A stretch of DNA of 64,000 nucleotides from Lentinus brumalis (Eukaryota; Basidiomycota; Agaricomycetes; Polyporales; Polyporaceae): contig MARA01000006.1 in NCBI GenBank assembly GCA_001792895.1, positions 1,240,001 to 1,304,000 of the forward strand. Reading direction: 5' to 3'. Below, piece by piece: positions 47,053 to 58,323 of the stretch. The translations under genes were made by a program, and so were the position numbers. The notes under the pieces were generated by a model. That model was not told where the DNA came from. It saw nothing but the letters and a program-made list of their open reading frames with translations, and did not search any database. Position 1 is the stretch's first letter. The number at the start of each line of letters is the position of its first letter.

Positions 47053-47851
47053 CTACTCGGCGAGTATTTCGTTGCCCCGGAATACGACGTGGCCTCTGCG
47101 CTCGAACAACGGCGGAAGACGAGCGACCGGTGTACGCTTCTTTCGCGACTTCGCTTTCTTCTCTCCCGTAGGCTGCGGAACCGCCGGTGCCGGGTCAACG
47201 TCCATGGCGTCCGTGTCTGCGCCCGCTGTCATCGGAGGGGTGCCGGACGTCGACGGGACAACGGCATTGTCAGCAGACGACGACAATGCCTCCGGATCGA
47301 GAACGGGAGGTGCGGGAATGCGCCGTGTGGCATTGCACGACGTGCAGGTGTAGACAACCGCATGTCCATGAGAGCTAAGGGCTGTGATCGCGTGTCAGTG
47401 AAATGGACAGAGAGGGCGATGTACACGGAAGACGTACGTTTGACGCGTACCGAAGCTGTAGAGCCCGGTATGAGGACGGTGTCGCACTGCTTGCACAGTG
47501 TCCGCTTGATCGACGGATCCCTGACATGCGTAATCTCAGAATGACGCATACATGGTCGGCTGAGGCCACCTACATTCTGACCATCGCCTTCTGGCCGACG
47601 ATGCGCATCGAGCCAACGTAGCATCTAGACAGCTCGGCCGTGCTCTTCGGATGCCTTATCGTATTTTTCTTCTTCGACTTGCCCTTGGGAGGCTGGGCTG
47701 GGACATTGCTCGAGGACGACGCTGCGGGCGAGGATATCGTGCTGAGATATGTGCTGGCTTGGTAGAGGAAGTTGATGCGCTGTATGATGTCCCTGTTCGC
47801 GACGCTGTTGAGGTTCGCGACTGGGCCCTGGCTCTTGTCTTTCTTTGCCAT
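47053..47851 (-). CDS. RPR2: RNase P subunit Rpr2/RPP21
   Basis: Protein subunit of nuclear RNase P, which removes tRNA 5' leaders. Exons on the minus strand: 47851-47574, 47520-47438 and 47381-47053. The start MAKKDKSQGPVANLNSVANR is followed by IQRINFLYQASTYL and SRCYVGSMRIVGQKAMVRMD. The zinc ribbon is complete: CKQC in exon 2 and CTSC in exon 3, within LCKQCDTVLIPGSTASVRVK and VVYTCTSCNATRRIP. A basic C-terminus (KKAKSRKKRTPVARLPPLFE) ends GNEILAE. Length and motif order fit the family. Confidence 0.9.
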
Positions 47852-48088
47852 GCGTGCGTCGAGTACAGGAGAAACTGCGGAGTGGACGTGGGAGGTGCCG
47901 GGGCCGGGAAAGGAAAGCAGGTAAATAGCCGACAACAGGGGCGTATACGTGTCTGCGACGTGTCCACACCGCTTTCCCAACGACCACCACGTACCCCCGC
48001 AGTCCCTTCTGGCAGTCTGCCCGCCTACAAGACCAGTCTCTTCTCTTTCTGTTCCTCCACGTACCCCCGTCTAAGCCACGACCCAGCC

Positions 48089-49271
48089 ATGAAACGCCCC
48101 GCCGACATGGACCTCGACTTCTCCATTGCATCCCCATCCCCCTCCGAAGCCCAGTCGCCCAGTTCCCACAGTGACGACTTGCAGTCGGGTCCACCACGCA
48201 AGCGAGCCCGCTCTGATGTTACCCCGAGGAGCGTCGAGAGGCTCGCGCACACCGCAACCGCATCGCTGCACAGAACTCCCGCGACCGCCGAAAGGCGCAG
48301 TTCGCACAGCTCGAGCGCCGCGTACACGAGCTCGAGGAGGAGAACAGGCAGCTGCGTGCCGGCATGGGTCTTGCCGAACCATCACTACGCCCAACAGAAC
48401 AGAAAGACGAAGAGCGCGAGAAGGACAGGGCAAGGGAGAAGGAGAACGAGGAGCTCCGGCAGAGGGTCAAGACTCTCGAGACCGGCTGGGAAGCCGTCAT
48501 GAAGGCGCTTGCCGCCTCTGGCCTTCCGCTCAGCATGCCCTCTGTACCCTCATCATCATCTCCTTCCTCGAACCCCTCCGCACTAGCTACGTCAGGTCAC
48601 CCTCCCACGAACACATTTCCCGTCTTCGTGCCCCAATCCCCAGCATTCCCCATCTCTCCCGCCTCTTCACACGCCTCTTCCGGTTCCAGCACCCTCTTCG
48701 ATTCTGACGACTTCGATTCCACTCGCCACCTAGCACGGGTGGCGACCACCGATGCCCCTCGTTTATCATCGGTGCCCCAGCAGCGGGTGGATCGAACTCC
48801 TCGTCAAATCGCCTCCAGCTGGACCTCAACATCCCCACCACCTCATCATATCCGCAGACCATCCACATCGGCGACGCGCCGTCAGCGGTGGACGAAATCG
48901 CCATGGACGACCTCTTCCGGGAAATCCTCGCGCCTTCACCCGTCTCGCCGACCGTTCCTCTGCCTGCTGGCCCTGCGCCGGCCCGGTCGCGATCCCAGTC
49001 GAGATCCGAGATCAAGCTGGCCCCGCCCCCCGCGGCGCCAGTGAGCTCGGCCCCTGCCCTGCCGGAGATCGACTGGGAGAGTGAGGTTGAGATGCAGAGA
49101 TTGCTGGCCATGCTCCCTGTGGGTCAGCCAGACGCAGCACCTATGGACGCGGGCGCAGACTCGCCTCAGGACGACTTCCCTTCGGCCCTCGACTTGGAGC
49201 TGAACGGGTGGGACTTTGCGGGCGCAACCTCTGCCGCGCTCGGTTCTATGTCGTCCGTGAGCGTGTTTTGA
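48089..49271 (+). CDS. HAC1: Hac1/XBP1-type bZIP factor of the unfolded protein response
   Basis: Transcription factor of the Ire1 pathway. The N-terminus MKRPADMDLDFSIASPSPSE leads to the basic region EERREARAHRNRIAAQNSRD and leucine zipper (QLERRVHELEEENRQLRAGM). The bZIP frame ends at about 49044. A different frame is open to 49271 and encodes an acidic C-terminus (MDDLFREILAPSPVSP ... DWESEVEMQRLLAML). A 47-nt segment (48734-48780) with an Ire1-type hairpin at each border would, when removed, join both frames exactly to a protein of about 378 residues. Between TP and EERRE (48221-48226) one base is missing from a C run, so the start frame and bZIP frame disagree; probably a homopolymer error. 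Confidence 0.87.
48723..48745 (+). promoter_or_regulatory. 5' Ire1-type splice-site hairpin of HAC1
   Basis: Perfect 8-bp stem TCGCCACC/GGTGGCGA closing a 7-nt loop TAGCACG. Predicted cleavage after the loop G (48733|48734). The loop has the usual size and the G|C cleavage step but departs from the CNG|CNGN consensus at two positions. Confidence 0.7.
48773..48789 (+). promoter_or_regulatory. 3' Ire1-type splice-site hairpin of HAC1
   Basis: Stem CCC/GGG extended by two G-U pairs, closing the 7-nt loop CAGCAGC, a full match to the CNG|CNGN loop consensus. Predicted cleavage at 48780|48781. The distance from the 5' site gives a 47-nt intron, congruent to 2 modulo 3, as needed for the frame shift. 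Confidence 0.72.
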
Positions 49272-49906
49272 TCAGCCTCCCGTGGACTTTATGGTCTCTA
49301 CAGTACGCGTCTAGGGTCAATCGTCGTCTTTTGCGCTCTCCTCTATTTATCGTCAAGATCTCTTCCATACGTCTCCTACTTCCTCTATGATCTCTCATCG
49401 TTTGTCCTACCAGAGACAAAACCCTGTTCACCATCCCTTCCGCGTTCTCTCCACCCCATTTTCACCCCTTCGCTATTCCTGTGTTTCGAGCGGTTGCGCT
49501 TGGCCGTCATGTCCCGCTTAGCTTGTGCTCGATGCTGTCTCCCGCCCTTGGGTTCGCCGTTCTCCCTCTTGGGTTGATGAATTGCGGGCTTCTTGGAGCG
49601 GTGAGCGCTCGAGTGCCGGCGAGGTTGGCGTGATCGGTCGGGTTGCGATTTGTGAGGGCCAGGTTTTGTGTCGGCTTATATACATACGTACCTAAATTCT
49701 CTCATGTACGTATCGCAAACGTGGAGGAATCGGAAGTGCTTCGGTGTTTGGGAACAACTTGCGTGTCTTGGAAAATTGCACCGTCTGTGCTGAACGCGTC
49801 GGTGAGACTTGGCAAATTGCCTGTACGGCTGACCTCTACAATATGATGATGATACAGTTGTGTGCTAAGTGCTTACTTCTACGTGGAATCTTGGTGGTGG
49901 ATGTTT
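49272..49906. other. Intergenic region between convergent genes
   Basis: Contains the 3' untranslated regions of HAC1 and the gluconokinase gene. No other feature recognised. Confidence 0.5.
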
Positions 49907-50758
49907 CTAGAGTGGTTCGGGCAAGAGCTCGTTCAGTTCTCGGATGGCAATCTCCGCCTGCTCCTCTGTCGACGCGTCCAGCGGGACGACCACGACCCCC
50001 TCCTCGCCCTCCGGGCTCTCCAACGTCTGCAGCTGGCTCTCGAGCATGCCCGGCTTCATGTAGTGTCCCTCGCGCTTCGATATTCGCTCCTGGAGGAGCG
50101 CCTTGTCGCCCTTGATGTACACAAAGTACGCAGGGAGCTCGAGGTGCTCCCGCCGCTCCGCGTCCGCGTCCGTGTCCGTGTCGGGACGCTGCAGGCCAGG
50201 CGGCGCACGCGTCCCGCGCAGGATGTCGCGGTAGTACCCGCGGAGCGCGGAGCACGTCACGAGCACGCCGGGGCGGCGCGCGTAGGCGGGGTCCGCGCGC
50301 TGGGCGGCGGCCATGTGCTCGGCGGTGGTGCGGATGAGCTCGAGCCAGGGCTCGCGGTCGGCGTCGGTGAGGGGGATGCCGGCGGACATCTTGGCGATGT
50401 TGGCGGGCGGGTGGAGGGCGTCGCCCTCGACGTAGGGCATGTCGAGGCGCGCCTCGAGGGCGCGCGCGAGGGTCGTCTTGCCCGTGCCTGCGACGCCCTG
50501 GGGAGGGGAGGAGCGGGAGGAGACAGACGGGCGGGGAAGTTTTGAGGGATCGGGAAGTGCGGATGGGGAGGTTCGGAGGTTAGCTTGCAGATCGTGTACT
50601 GTAGTGTGAGGACGGGTGCGTACCATTACGACGATGAGGATGGGATGCTTCTTCGACGTGGGCTTTGGCTTTGGCGTATCCGAGTCTGGGACGTGCGCCG
50701 CGCCGGACTGCTCAGGATGCTGCGCTTGCGTTCGCGACTCGGGAGTGTCGTTGGCCAT
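49907..50758 (-). CDS. Gluconokinase
   Basis: Phosphorylates D-gluconate to 6-phosphogluconate, feeding the pentose phosphate pathway. Exons 50758-50624 and 50497-49907 are separated by an intron that happens to be open in frame (donor ATG|GTACGC, acceptor CCCAG|GGCGTC). Splicing it gives HPILIVVMGVAGTGKTTLAR, the P-loop GVAGTGKT of the family. This is followed by YVEGDALHPPANIAKMSAGI, PLTDADREPWLELI, VTCSALRGYYRDILRG and KREGHYMKPGMLESQLQTLE, all standard GntK motifs. The N-terminal 30 or so residues are a hydrophilic, Pro-rich extension. Confidence 0.92.
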   Translation of the reverse strand: MANDTPESRTQAQHPEQSGAAHVPDSDTPKPKPTSKKHPILIVVMVRTRPHTTVHDLQANLRTSPSALPDPSKLPRPSVSSRSSPPQGVAGTGKTTLARALEARLDMPYVEGDALHPPANIAKMSAGIPLTDADREPWLELIRTTAEHMAAAQRADPAYARRPGVLVTCSALRGYYRDILRGTRAPPGLQRPDTDTDADAERREHLELPAYFVYIKGDKALLQERISKREGHYMKPGMLESQLQTLESPEGEEGVVVVPLDASTEEQAEIAIRELNELLPEPL

Positions 50759-52920
50759 GCTGGTAGTGTCTCAGCGGGAGGGTATGGTGAACTCGTGTGC
50801 TGGCTGGGCGGAGGTCGCGGTAAGTGTCGAAGGCGTAAGGTCCACTCACGAGCTCATCCATCGGCGGCGTCGACGGGATGGGCGCGGCCCGCCGGTGCGC
50901 CCCCGCCCTCGGATGAACGGATGAACGGATGAACGGAGGAATGGGATCGACATCCGTCCGAGTTTCCTGCGGGGACGCTCGATCGCAGTGATCGTCCAGC
51001 GAGGAGGCTCTGGTAGGCTCTGGTGCAGCTGCTGGGGAAAATCCGGGGATCATGAGGGATCATGCAAGTAGCTAGGAACATGGTAACGCGCAGACCCACC
51101 CGTACATCATCATATGTACACGTTCGGCCAGTCTGGGGAATCTGCCACTGGCCCACTGCTGCTTGGTCAATTGCATCCCAGCTGAACAGAACTTGAATAT
51201 AACGCCACCAATTGCTACTTTGCGCACATATGAACTCACGCAGCTCCAGCGGGGCCGCCGTACGTCCGAGAATTCAGATCCCAGAACCATCGCTGCTGCC
51301 ATATATATATATATATATGCGTCCCCAGCGCAGTAGCAGATGCCAGAACCTGCAGAAGCCCCGGTCGATTGCGCTCATGACGGCTCCTTCTCGTTCCTTG
51401 CGAGCACCCCATGAGAGAGTCGGTCGCCGCTCCGCGTGCACCGGGGGCGCGGAGCCGGTGGTATGGCATTGGCAGATCCTGCGCACCGCGAAGACGTCGG
51501 CGGGCTTCGCGGTTGTCATTTCTGCCTCTGCGCGTGAACGGGCGAATTCTGCGCAGAAGGGTATGCGCGCGGCGGTGGTCGGAGCACATGGAACTGCCAG
51601 CTAATACTATATACGAAACGTGTTCAGATTGAGTATGCATTGCAATTTGCAGTTCACAGAAGGACGGGGAGAGAGGATGCGGGTTGTGGGGGAAAGACTA
51701 AGGCAGGGTTCTATAGTACTACAGCGGTGGACCCGCAAAGACCGTAAGAAGATTCGGGGGCTCTGTACAATATATAACAGACAGCGCAGGCCGGGCAGTG
51801 ACTAGTGATTAATGGGCTGCGCGCAGATTGAGTACGTATATCACTACGCGTATGCGAGTAAGTAGACGGGGGGCACCGGTACCGACATGACCAGACACAG
51901 ACTCAGAGAAGGAGATGCGGGAGATTGAGAGATGGAGAGATGGAGAGATGGGGATGGAGCGAGAGATTAGCAGGGAGGGAGATCCATAGTCCAGCGCAAC
52001 CGAGGCTGGGGCTCGGTGCGCGCACGCCATATATGCAACATGCAGCAGCAACGCGCAACGCGGACCGATGTCAATCGGCAGCGGGCGGGGCGACTGGTAG
52101 GTAGTAGTACTATAAGCAGAAGGCTGGAGGAGGGCTTAGAGCTAACGCGACGTTACGGCCAGCGAGACAGACTGTGAGACCGAGAAATGGCTAAGTGGGA
52201 CCCATCCAACCAATGGGAACGAGCAGAGCAGGCGACCATAACGGCCTTCCACTCGCACGGCGGACGGAACGTAAACGTGAACGTGAACGACAGCGAAGAA
52301 GGGGATGTGGGCATGGGCAGCGAGGGTGGGGGTAGGGTGCGGTATATCGGTGCGAAGGGTATTGGTATTACGACAGGCCGGCGCGGATATGGTATGCGGC
52401 GGTGCAGGATATCCAGGTCTTGCATGCGAACGGCCGGGGAACCAGGGAGAGGAGCTGCGAGGCAAGGAAGGGAGTGACTGGGGGTGAACGATGGAGGGGA
52501 AGAACAAGTACGACAGGAGGCGGTGTGGATATGAAGAACAGAGTAAGGATGTATGATACAGGGAAGGACGGGGATCGTCAAGATCCGCTTGCTGGGATGC
52601 AATGAGGGCCAGGAACAGGCGATGATGGAAGACGAGGAGATGCATGCATGGGGAGCACTGGATTGCACGGGCACGAGAGGACGAGAGATGCAGCATAAAA
52701 GACAGATGGTGATAGATGAGACCCGATATGTGATCAAGCAAAGGAGCGGCTAGGAGAACAACAGTGGTTTGACGTCGAGCGGACGCGACGGCGGAAAGTA
52801 CGGAAATGAGCGCAAAGCGGAATGAGTGTGGGACCATCGCAGGCCCTGCCGAACCTGCTCAGCAGAAGACGATGAAGGTCGAAGGCATGTTTTTCCCCTC
52901 GCACGTGAGACAACGGCAGA
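50759..52920. other. Long intergenic region
   Basis: Between the gluconokinase start and the stop of the DUF6593-like gene. It has a short (TA)n run at 51301-51318 and a GAGAGATG-type purine repeat near 51925-51965. Open frames of 130-230 codons at 52.1-52.8 kb on the minus strand are Ser/Leu/His-rich without motifs and are more likely 3' untranslated sequence. Confidence 0.45.
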
Positions 52921-55634
52921 CTATGAGCCACGTTGGCCCTCGAAGCCGGCATCGACAGGCTGTGCATGCGACGGCTGCAACGACGGGAGCCGCACCGAGT
53001 TGGACGGAGGTACAGGAGGCACCGAGAAGTCGATCGCGTCGTATGCTGGCGGGGGCAGTTCGTACACGCTCTCGGTATACGACATCCGAGGCGGCAGCTG
53101 CTGCACCACTTGTAAGCGAGCATCCCGCTGAGGCACACGTCGACCAGGGTCCTCGACTGGCATCGACCCCGCGTCCGCGTTCACGACCGTGAGCACCCGC
53201 CGTCCCGTCGGTGGAGAGCGCATTCCCGACGAGCCGCTCGACCCTGATGGGATCGGTAATGGTGGGAGCGAGGGCACCGGCGGAGGCATGTTCACGAACG
53301 AATGCGCGTCGTAGTCGGGCGCAGGCTGGCTCGGCGCACGGATGTGGCCACCCATGCTCGACGGGCCCGGCTGACCTGATATCCGCATGCTCTGCATCCG
53401 ACCTACCATCTCGTCGCGCTCGATACCAGACATCGTGTGCGCCGCGGCAGCATACGGGTGGACGCTCGAGGACGCCTCATACTCCCCGAATTCCCCTGCA
53501 GAATGTCTACGCCTGCCGGAACTGTTCAGCTCAGGAGCAGTTCGCGGTCGTGCACCCATGTCAGCTGCGTACCCTTGCTGTTCCTGGGCAAGCTTGGGCG
53601 GTAAAGGGATGGAATGCTGAGGGGGAGGCGGTGGTGGCGGTATTGCTGCTGTGCGCAGAGAGCCGCGCATAGAAGCTCGAGCAGCACGGGCGGACAAGTT
53701 CGACATAGCACTTGTCGGCGTCGGCGGACTGGCAATAGGGGAGGAGGGGGAGGGATCGGCGTCAGGAGGGGCGGTGGCAGAAGAAGACGAGCTGGAAGGA
53801 TACAGCCAGGGTTGCGCGAATGAGTGAGCGGGAATAGGACCGGGCGGTGTAGGCAACTGACGTCGACCAGATCTTAGAGATGACGCTAATGGAGAACCGG
53901 CAGACGTTGCAGGATACGGCGATGTGGGGGCGGACGTAGGGAGATGTACAGACGACAGTACTGACGATGAGCCTTGAACGCCGGCAGGTAGCGAGAGGGT
54001 CTGAGGCGGTCGTGTGCGGGGGAGAGGTGTAAGATCCTCCTCCCCTTCCGCTTGAGCCGTCTGAGCAGGAGGCTGCGTAGTAGAGGTGGATGAATTCGGG
54101 GAGTGTGATAGTGCATGAGGGTTTGACTTTGGACGTTCGCGCTGGCGTGAGGACTCGACATTGAAGGCAAAAGGCGAGGAACCGGACGAGGACCCGGGCA
54201 CGAGAGGGACAGGAGGGGCATCCTCCACAGATCGTGGGAAGAACGCAGAAGAGTGCGCAGACGTCGCAGGCGTTATCGGCGTAAATGGCTCACCGAGGTA
54301 CGACGCACCTGAACCCGACCCGGTCGACCCAGACAACGCAGTTACCCCACTCTGCGTCTCCCACATCCCACCAGGTGAGGGATATGTGGCGGAATGTGGC
54401 GGCGTCGAGGGGACAGTCAGGCTTAGGTCCACCGTAGGATGGTCCGGTTCTGGAGGTGCTGGCCTGTGGTGGATGAGCGCGAGCCAGCGCTGAATGGTGT
54501 AAGAGTTGCTCCCGGGAATCCTCGCCTCCCGTGGACGATCCAGCCACTCTTGAACATCCGTTACCAGGAGGAACGAGGTGACAATAAGGTAGTCGAGCAG
54601 AATCGTTGGGATGCCCTTGTAATTGTCTTGGGAGCGCGCCGTCTCTCTCTCGATGAGCGTGTCGTAAATCTTGATTCTCGGTGGCGCGCTCAGAGTTGCG
54701 GCGTCGAGGACAGCTACGGGACCTTTTATGGCGCTCGTTACGCACTGTATGCGGATGACCGAGGGGACGCGGTGGAGGCGAGTCGGGGAGATACGACATC
54801 CCAAAGACGCGGACGGGCGGTATAGCAAGCGACAACAGGCGTTTCAACGCGACAAGGAGAGCAGATGCCGAAGGGGGCGCATGAAGGGCTAATGTGAGCG
54901 GAAGACGCTAGATGACGCGTGGGGAGGCGCACGTACACAGAAGCAGTTTCCAGGAATGAGCTTCCACTTCAAACTATTGGGATAGTGGGGGATGTTGAAC
55001 TTCCGGATGCTGGTGTGGGGGCGGGATGAATCAATGCGCGCAGAGGAGGGGAGCGAAAGACATACGCGGTGTTCCCGAGCGGACCAGACTTGAGCAGATC
55101 CTCGGCCTCCCTCCAGCTCCCGTTCCCAATCTGCACTGATCTGCCCGACTTGCCTCTGGTGCGGACTGGGTGGACGGGCCACTGGATGGTGGCGGCCTTG
55201 ACGGCCTCATCTCTGGGATGGTCGAGGCGGTAGATAACGGTGGTCTCGCCAGTAGTCTCGATGATGTAGAGCGGGTCCTTGTTCTTGTCGTCGCGGACGA
55301 CGGTGTCGAGGAAGGAGGAACCAGAGAGCTTGAGGACGGTGAGGGGTTTCGGTTTGGTAGGCGGGTCGCGCGGGCGGGAGGAGCGCATGTCACCGTCGGG
55401 AGCAAGCCCTACGAGGACAAGCCGGGGCAGGATATCCAGAGACGAGGAAGCCCTGGGTCTGGCGCTTCTGCCAGAAGATGACCGTGACAAATCGGGGGCT
55501 GGCTGCGAGGGCGAGCGCGATTCCTGTGCGGACGATGTCGATGGGCCGTCCTGCTGATGGGCCGAGCGGTTGTCAGAGAACGCGAACGAGAAGAGGTTTG
55601 TTCTGCGCGAGGCTCGAGAGGGGCGCGGGTCCAT
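52921..55634 (-). CDS. DUF6593-like protein with long disordered C-terminus
   Basis: Basidiomycete-specific type. Exon 1 (55634-55066) starts MDPRPSRASRRTNLFSFAFS and, after a Ser-rich stretch, enters a folded domain (LTVLKLSGSSFLDTVVRDDK, PLYIIETTGETTVIYRLDHP). Exon 2 (55009-54937) continues IRKFNIPHYPNSLKWKLIPG, and the last exon begins near 54744 (CVTSAIKGPVAVLDAATLSA), finishing with IPTILLDYLIVTSFLLVTDV. A further small exon between 54936 and 54745 is possible. The remaining 500 residues are Ser/Pro-rich with poly-Pro and poly-Ser runs, ending DAGFEGQRGS. The domain call rests on general resemblance to DUF6593. Function unknown. Confidence 0.6.
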
Positions 55635-56805
55635 CGCAGACACAGCTCGCACAGGCCATACGCCGGGCGTGGGCAAGACGGACGAGAAGGCTGGAGACCT
55701 GACAGCGAGAAGAATGTGCACAAGGAGCACAGCGCCCGTGGCCTGCGTCCTTAGCCCGCTTAGCCCCTCAGGGTAGCCGCACCCGGCCAGCATGCTCCCG
55801 CCCATATCACTACATATTTACATCACCCCATCACCCCATCGCGACTCTTCTACGGCTCCAGCAACTCCCCGTTCGACGCAGAATGTCCAATTCTCCCTTT
55901 TTCGGGGCCTCGCCGACCCCGACACGCTCCTGGCCGTTGCAACATGGGAGCCTCGCTCGCGGTTATACTGCGTCGACACCCTGCGTTTCACTACCAGCAC
56001 TAGCCCAATCGTCCCTAGTCCCTCCTGGTCCCGTCGGCGCGATCGTCGACAAACTTTGTGGCCCGAAGATAGAGTTCAAGTTGATGTAGACTGATGACGC
56101 TTTCTCGGTGCCTGATGCCAACCAGCTCGTTTGACTGCACCTCAATGGACCTCAGGAGTTGGGAGAGTCTCTCAACAACGTTCAGGTGCCCTTCTCCCGC
56201 GTAACAAGTGTAAGACACTCATTTGCAATCCCGCAGTCCAGGGACCGGGTGGAGAATCCGGTGTTACGCATCTGACCGGAAGTATCGGAGCGACCACGGT
56301 GGACGGCGCTGCAAGCGCGAGGAGCGGGTGGGGAGCGCAGATACGACGATCTGGAGTAAATTAGCTGCAGGATTCTTGGAAGTCCGAGCTCATGAGCGGT
56401 CCGAACATCATACATGCATGAACTGAGGAGATCAGCTGGCCCAATAATTGTGAATGACGAGGATGTCGTTTCCGACGCACCAGGTCCCGCCAGTGGTCGG
56501 GATGCCAAGCAAGTAGTGGTTTTGGTCAAGCCGTGACCCTCGCGGAGAATCCTGCTGTGCGTAAACAGCGGCCTAGTCTTGAGTGAAGAGCATGCGAGCA
56601 CAAGTCTCTTAACCACAATCCTTGCATAAGACCCTTGTATGTGGTGCTTACGAATTGGGATAGACTTACTTAAACGGCATGGTGAGCAAATATGAGTAAA
56701 CAGTTGGGGTCAGGCGACGCGTCGCGACGCGTCCAGCAGTCTTCACACCTCTGCCACCGACCACCATCCGGAACGCTCACCACTCCTCCGTCTATCCCGC
56801 CAACT
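55635..56805. other. Intergenic region, divergent promoters
   Basis: Between the DUF6593-like gene (minus) and CHZ1 (plus). A 68-codon frame at 55883-56089 (MSNSPFFGASPTPTRSWPLQ) has a plausible start but no recognised homology and is left out as a gene. Two ACGCGT boxes lie at 56717 and 56727, about 75-90 bp before the CHZ1 start. Confidence 0.5.
56717..56732. promoter_or_regulatory. Paired MCB (ACGCGT) boxes upstream of CHZ1
   Basis: Two ACGCGT hexamers, 56717-56722 and 56727-56732, spaced one helical turn apart and within 90 bp of the start codon. MCB boxes bind MBF (Mbp1/Swi6) and drive G1/S expression in fungi. More copies follow in intron 2 and up to the PRE9 promoter. Confidence 0.5.
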
Positions 56806-57345
56806 ATGTCTACCGAAGCGACGACTCCCTCGTATGTGTTTCGATAGCATACACCCGTGCTTCTCACTAACGCGGAATACGGTTGCAGTGCCACCACTGG
56901 CAACGCCAGCCAGCCAGCGCCCGCCTCCTCGCCCGCTAACAAGGGCAAGGGCAAGCAAGTCCGGGATGACGTGATGGATGAAGACGAGGACGACGATGAG
57001 GACGAGGAGGAGGAGGAGGAAGATGAAGATGAGGAAATGGCAGAGGTATGACCCACCACTTCTTTCTGGACGCGTCTACGCGGCTTGCCTCGCGTGCCAG
57101 CGCATACAGTGGGCTCGGAACTGACTTATACGCGTATTTGACGCGTCCGACGCGTACAGGAGGACAACTTCGAAGAAATCGACCCTTCGGCGATCATCAC
57201 CAGCTCCCGCCGCACCCGCGGCGTCCGCGTTGACTACTCCTCCGCCGAGGCCCTCGCGAAGGCTGGCCTCAAGCCGGAAGAGGTCGCCGAGGACGACGAG
57301 AACGAGGAGTCCTTCGTCGTGCAGGACAACGACATGCGGGACTAA
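56806..57345 (+). CDS. CHZ1: Histone chaperone Chz1-like (H2A.Z-H2B)
   Basis: Small acidic nuclear chaperone that delivers H2A.Z-H2B dimers. Exons 56806-56831, 56889-57045 and 57160-57345. It starts MSTEATTPSATTGNASQPAP, then a Lys-rich bit (NKGKGKQVRDDVMDED) and a long Asp/Glu run. The CHZ motif follows: EEIDPSAIITSSRRTRGVRV then DYSSAEALAKAGL. The end EESFVVQDNDMRD is again acidic. Size (about 122 residues) and layout of acidic domain followed by CHZ motif match the family. Intron 2 contains four ACGCGT boxes. Confidence 0.88.
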
Positions 57346-58323
57346 GCCCCGGCACGCCTCTTGTTTTCGCCGCGCGCGCCTCTCTCAAAACCAACTGCAT
57401 TCGACGACGGATTCTAGTGAAATCTCCTCGGGCAAGCTCGATGGTCGCAAATAGTTCTTGCTGTTCCCTCTCTCAGCTGTGAAATCATCCTGTTGTTGTG
57501 CGCATAATACGAACGTCGATATATAATCGCTCAAAGCCACCGTCTGTCTTCTACGCTTCGCCGGTGCCGACCAGGTTCTGGTACATATATGCGCCTTGCG
57601 GTGTTTCTCACCGCCGGTCCCTTGGCGTAGGGTACCTCAAAGTCCGCCAGCTACGTACGGCGATCCTCCTCCGTATATGCGCGCTTCAAACATCGTGTCT
57701 GAAGCTAGTCAGCCTCAGCGTGGTCTGCATGACGATCTTTGACGTTGCGCGCCATCTCTGTAACGTTGCATTGGGCTCCGGACTGCGGCTTTGCCAGTAT
57801 TTGACTGACGGCGGCGAGCGCGCATTGTAACGGGCGTGTCATGCATCGGGGCACGCGTTTGCGAGCTCCCACCGCAATTCAGCGGGACCCTGCAATGCTT
57901 CCGTCCGGTCGGGGAGTGCTGCAGTCCCGAGGACGCGTGGTGGTTGGGAACGTAATAAAAATGCATGCATTCGAAGGCAGACTTGCATTTCGTTGGCTTC
58001 CGGCTGTTGTGATGGAAGGAAGACGGCCTGCAGCTGATTCAGAGGTGGCTACAACAAATGCCCGCCTCCATACTTGCATACAACACTCGTACGCGTCCAG
58101 GGTAGATCTCGGCTCCCCGAACCTCCGATGAAGCTGCTGTGAATTGTCTGCATCATATCAGGCCCATAAGGGGTTACCAGCGCAAATGCAACAGAAGGGA
58201 GTAACGTGACCCAATGCACGCTCGGCAAAGTCCGATCGACGCGTACGCCTGGGCTGGGACGCGTCAACTCGCTCAGTTCAGCTCAAGGTCCTCCGCGCAC
58301 TCCCCTCCACCTCGTATTCCATC
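57346..58323. other. Intergenic region with ACGCGT boxes
   Basis: Between CHZ1 and PRE9, both plus strand. Carries ACGCGT at 57853, 57933, 58091, 58239 and 58259; the last two are within 90 bp of the PRE9 start. No gene recognised. Confidence 0.5.

Noticed and set aside
52142..52837. 231-codon minus-strand frame rich in Ser, Leu and His
   Set aside because: It lies just downstream of the DUF6593-like stop and has no motifs; most likely untranslated sequence.
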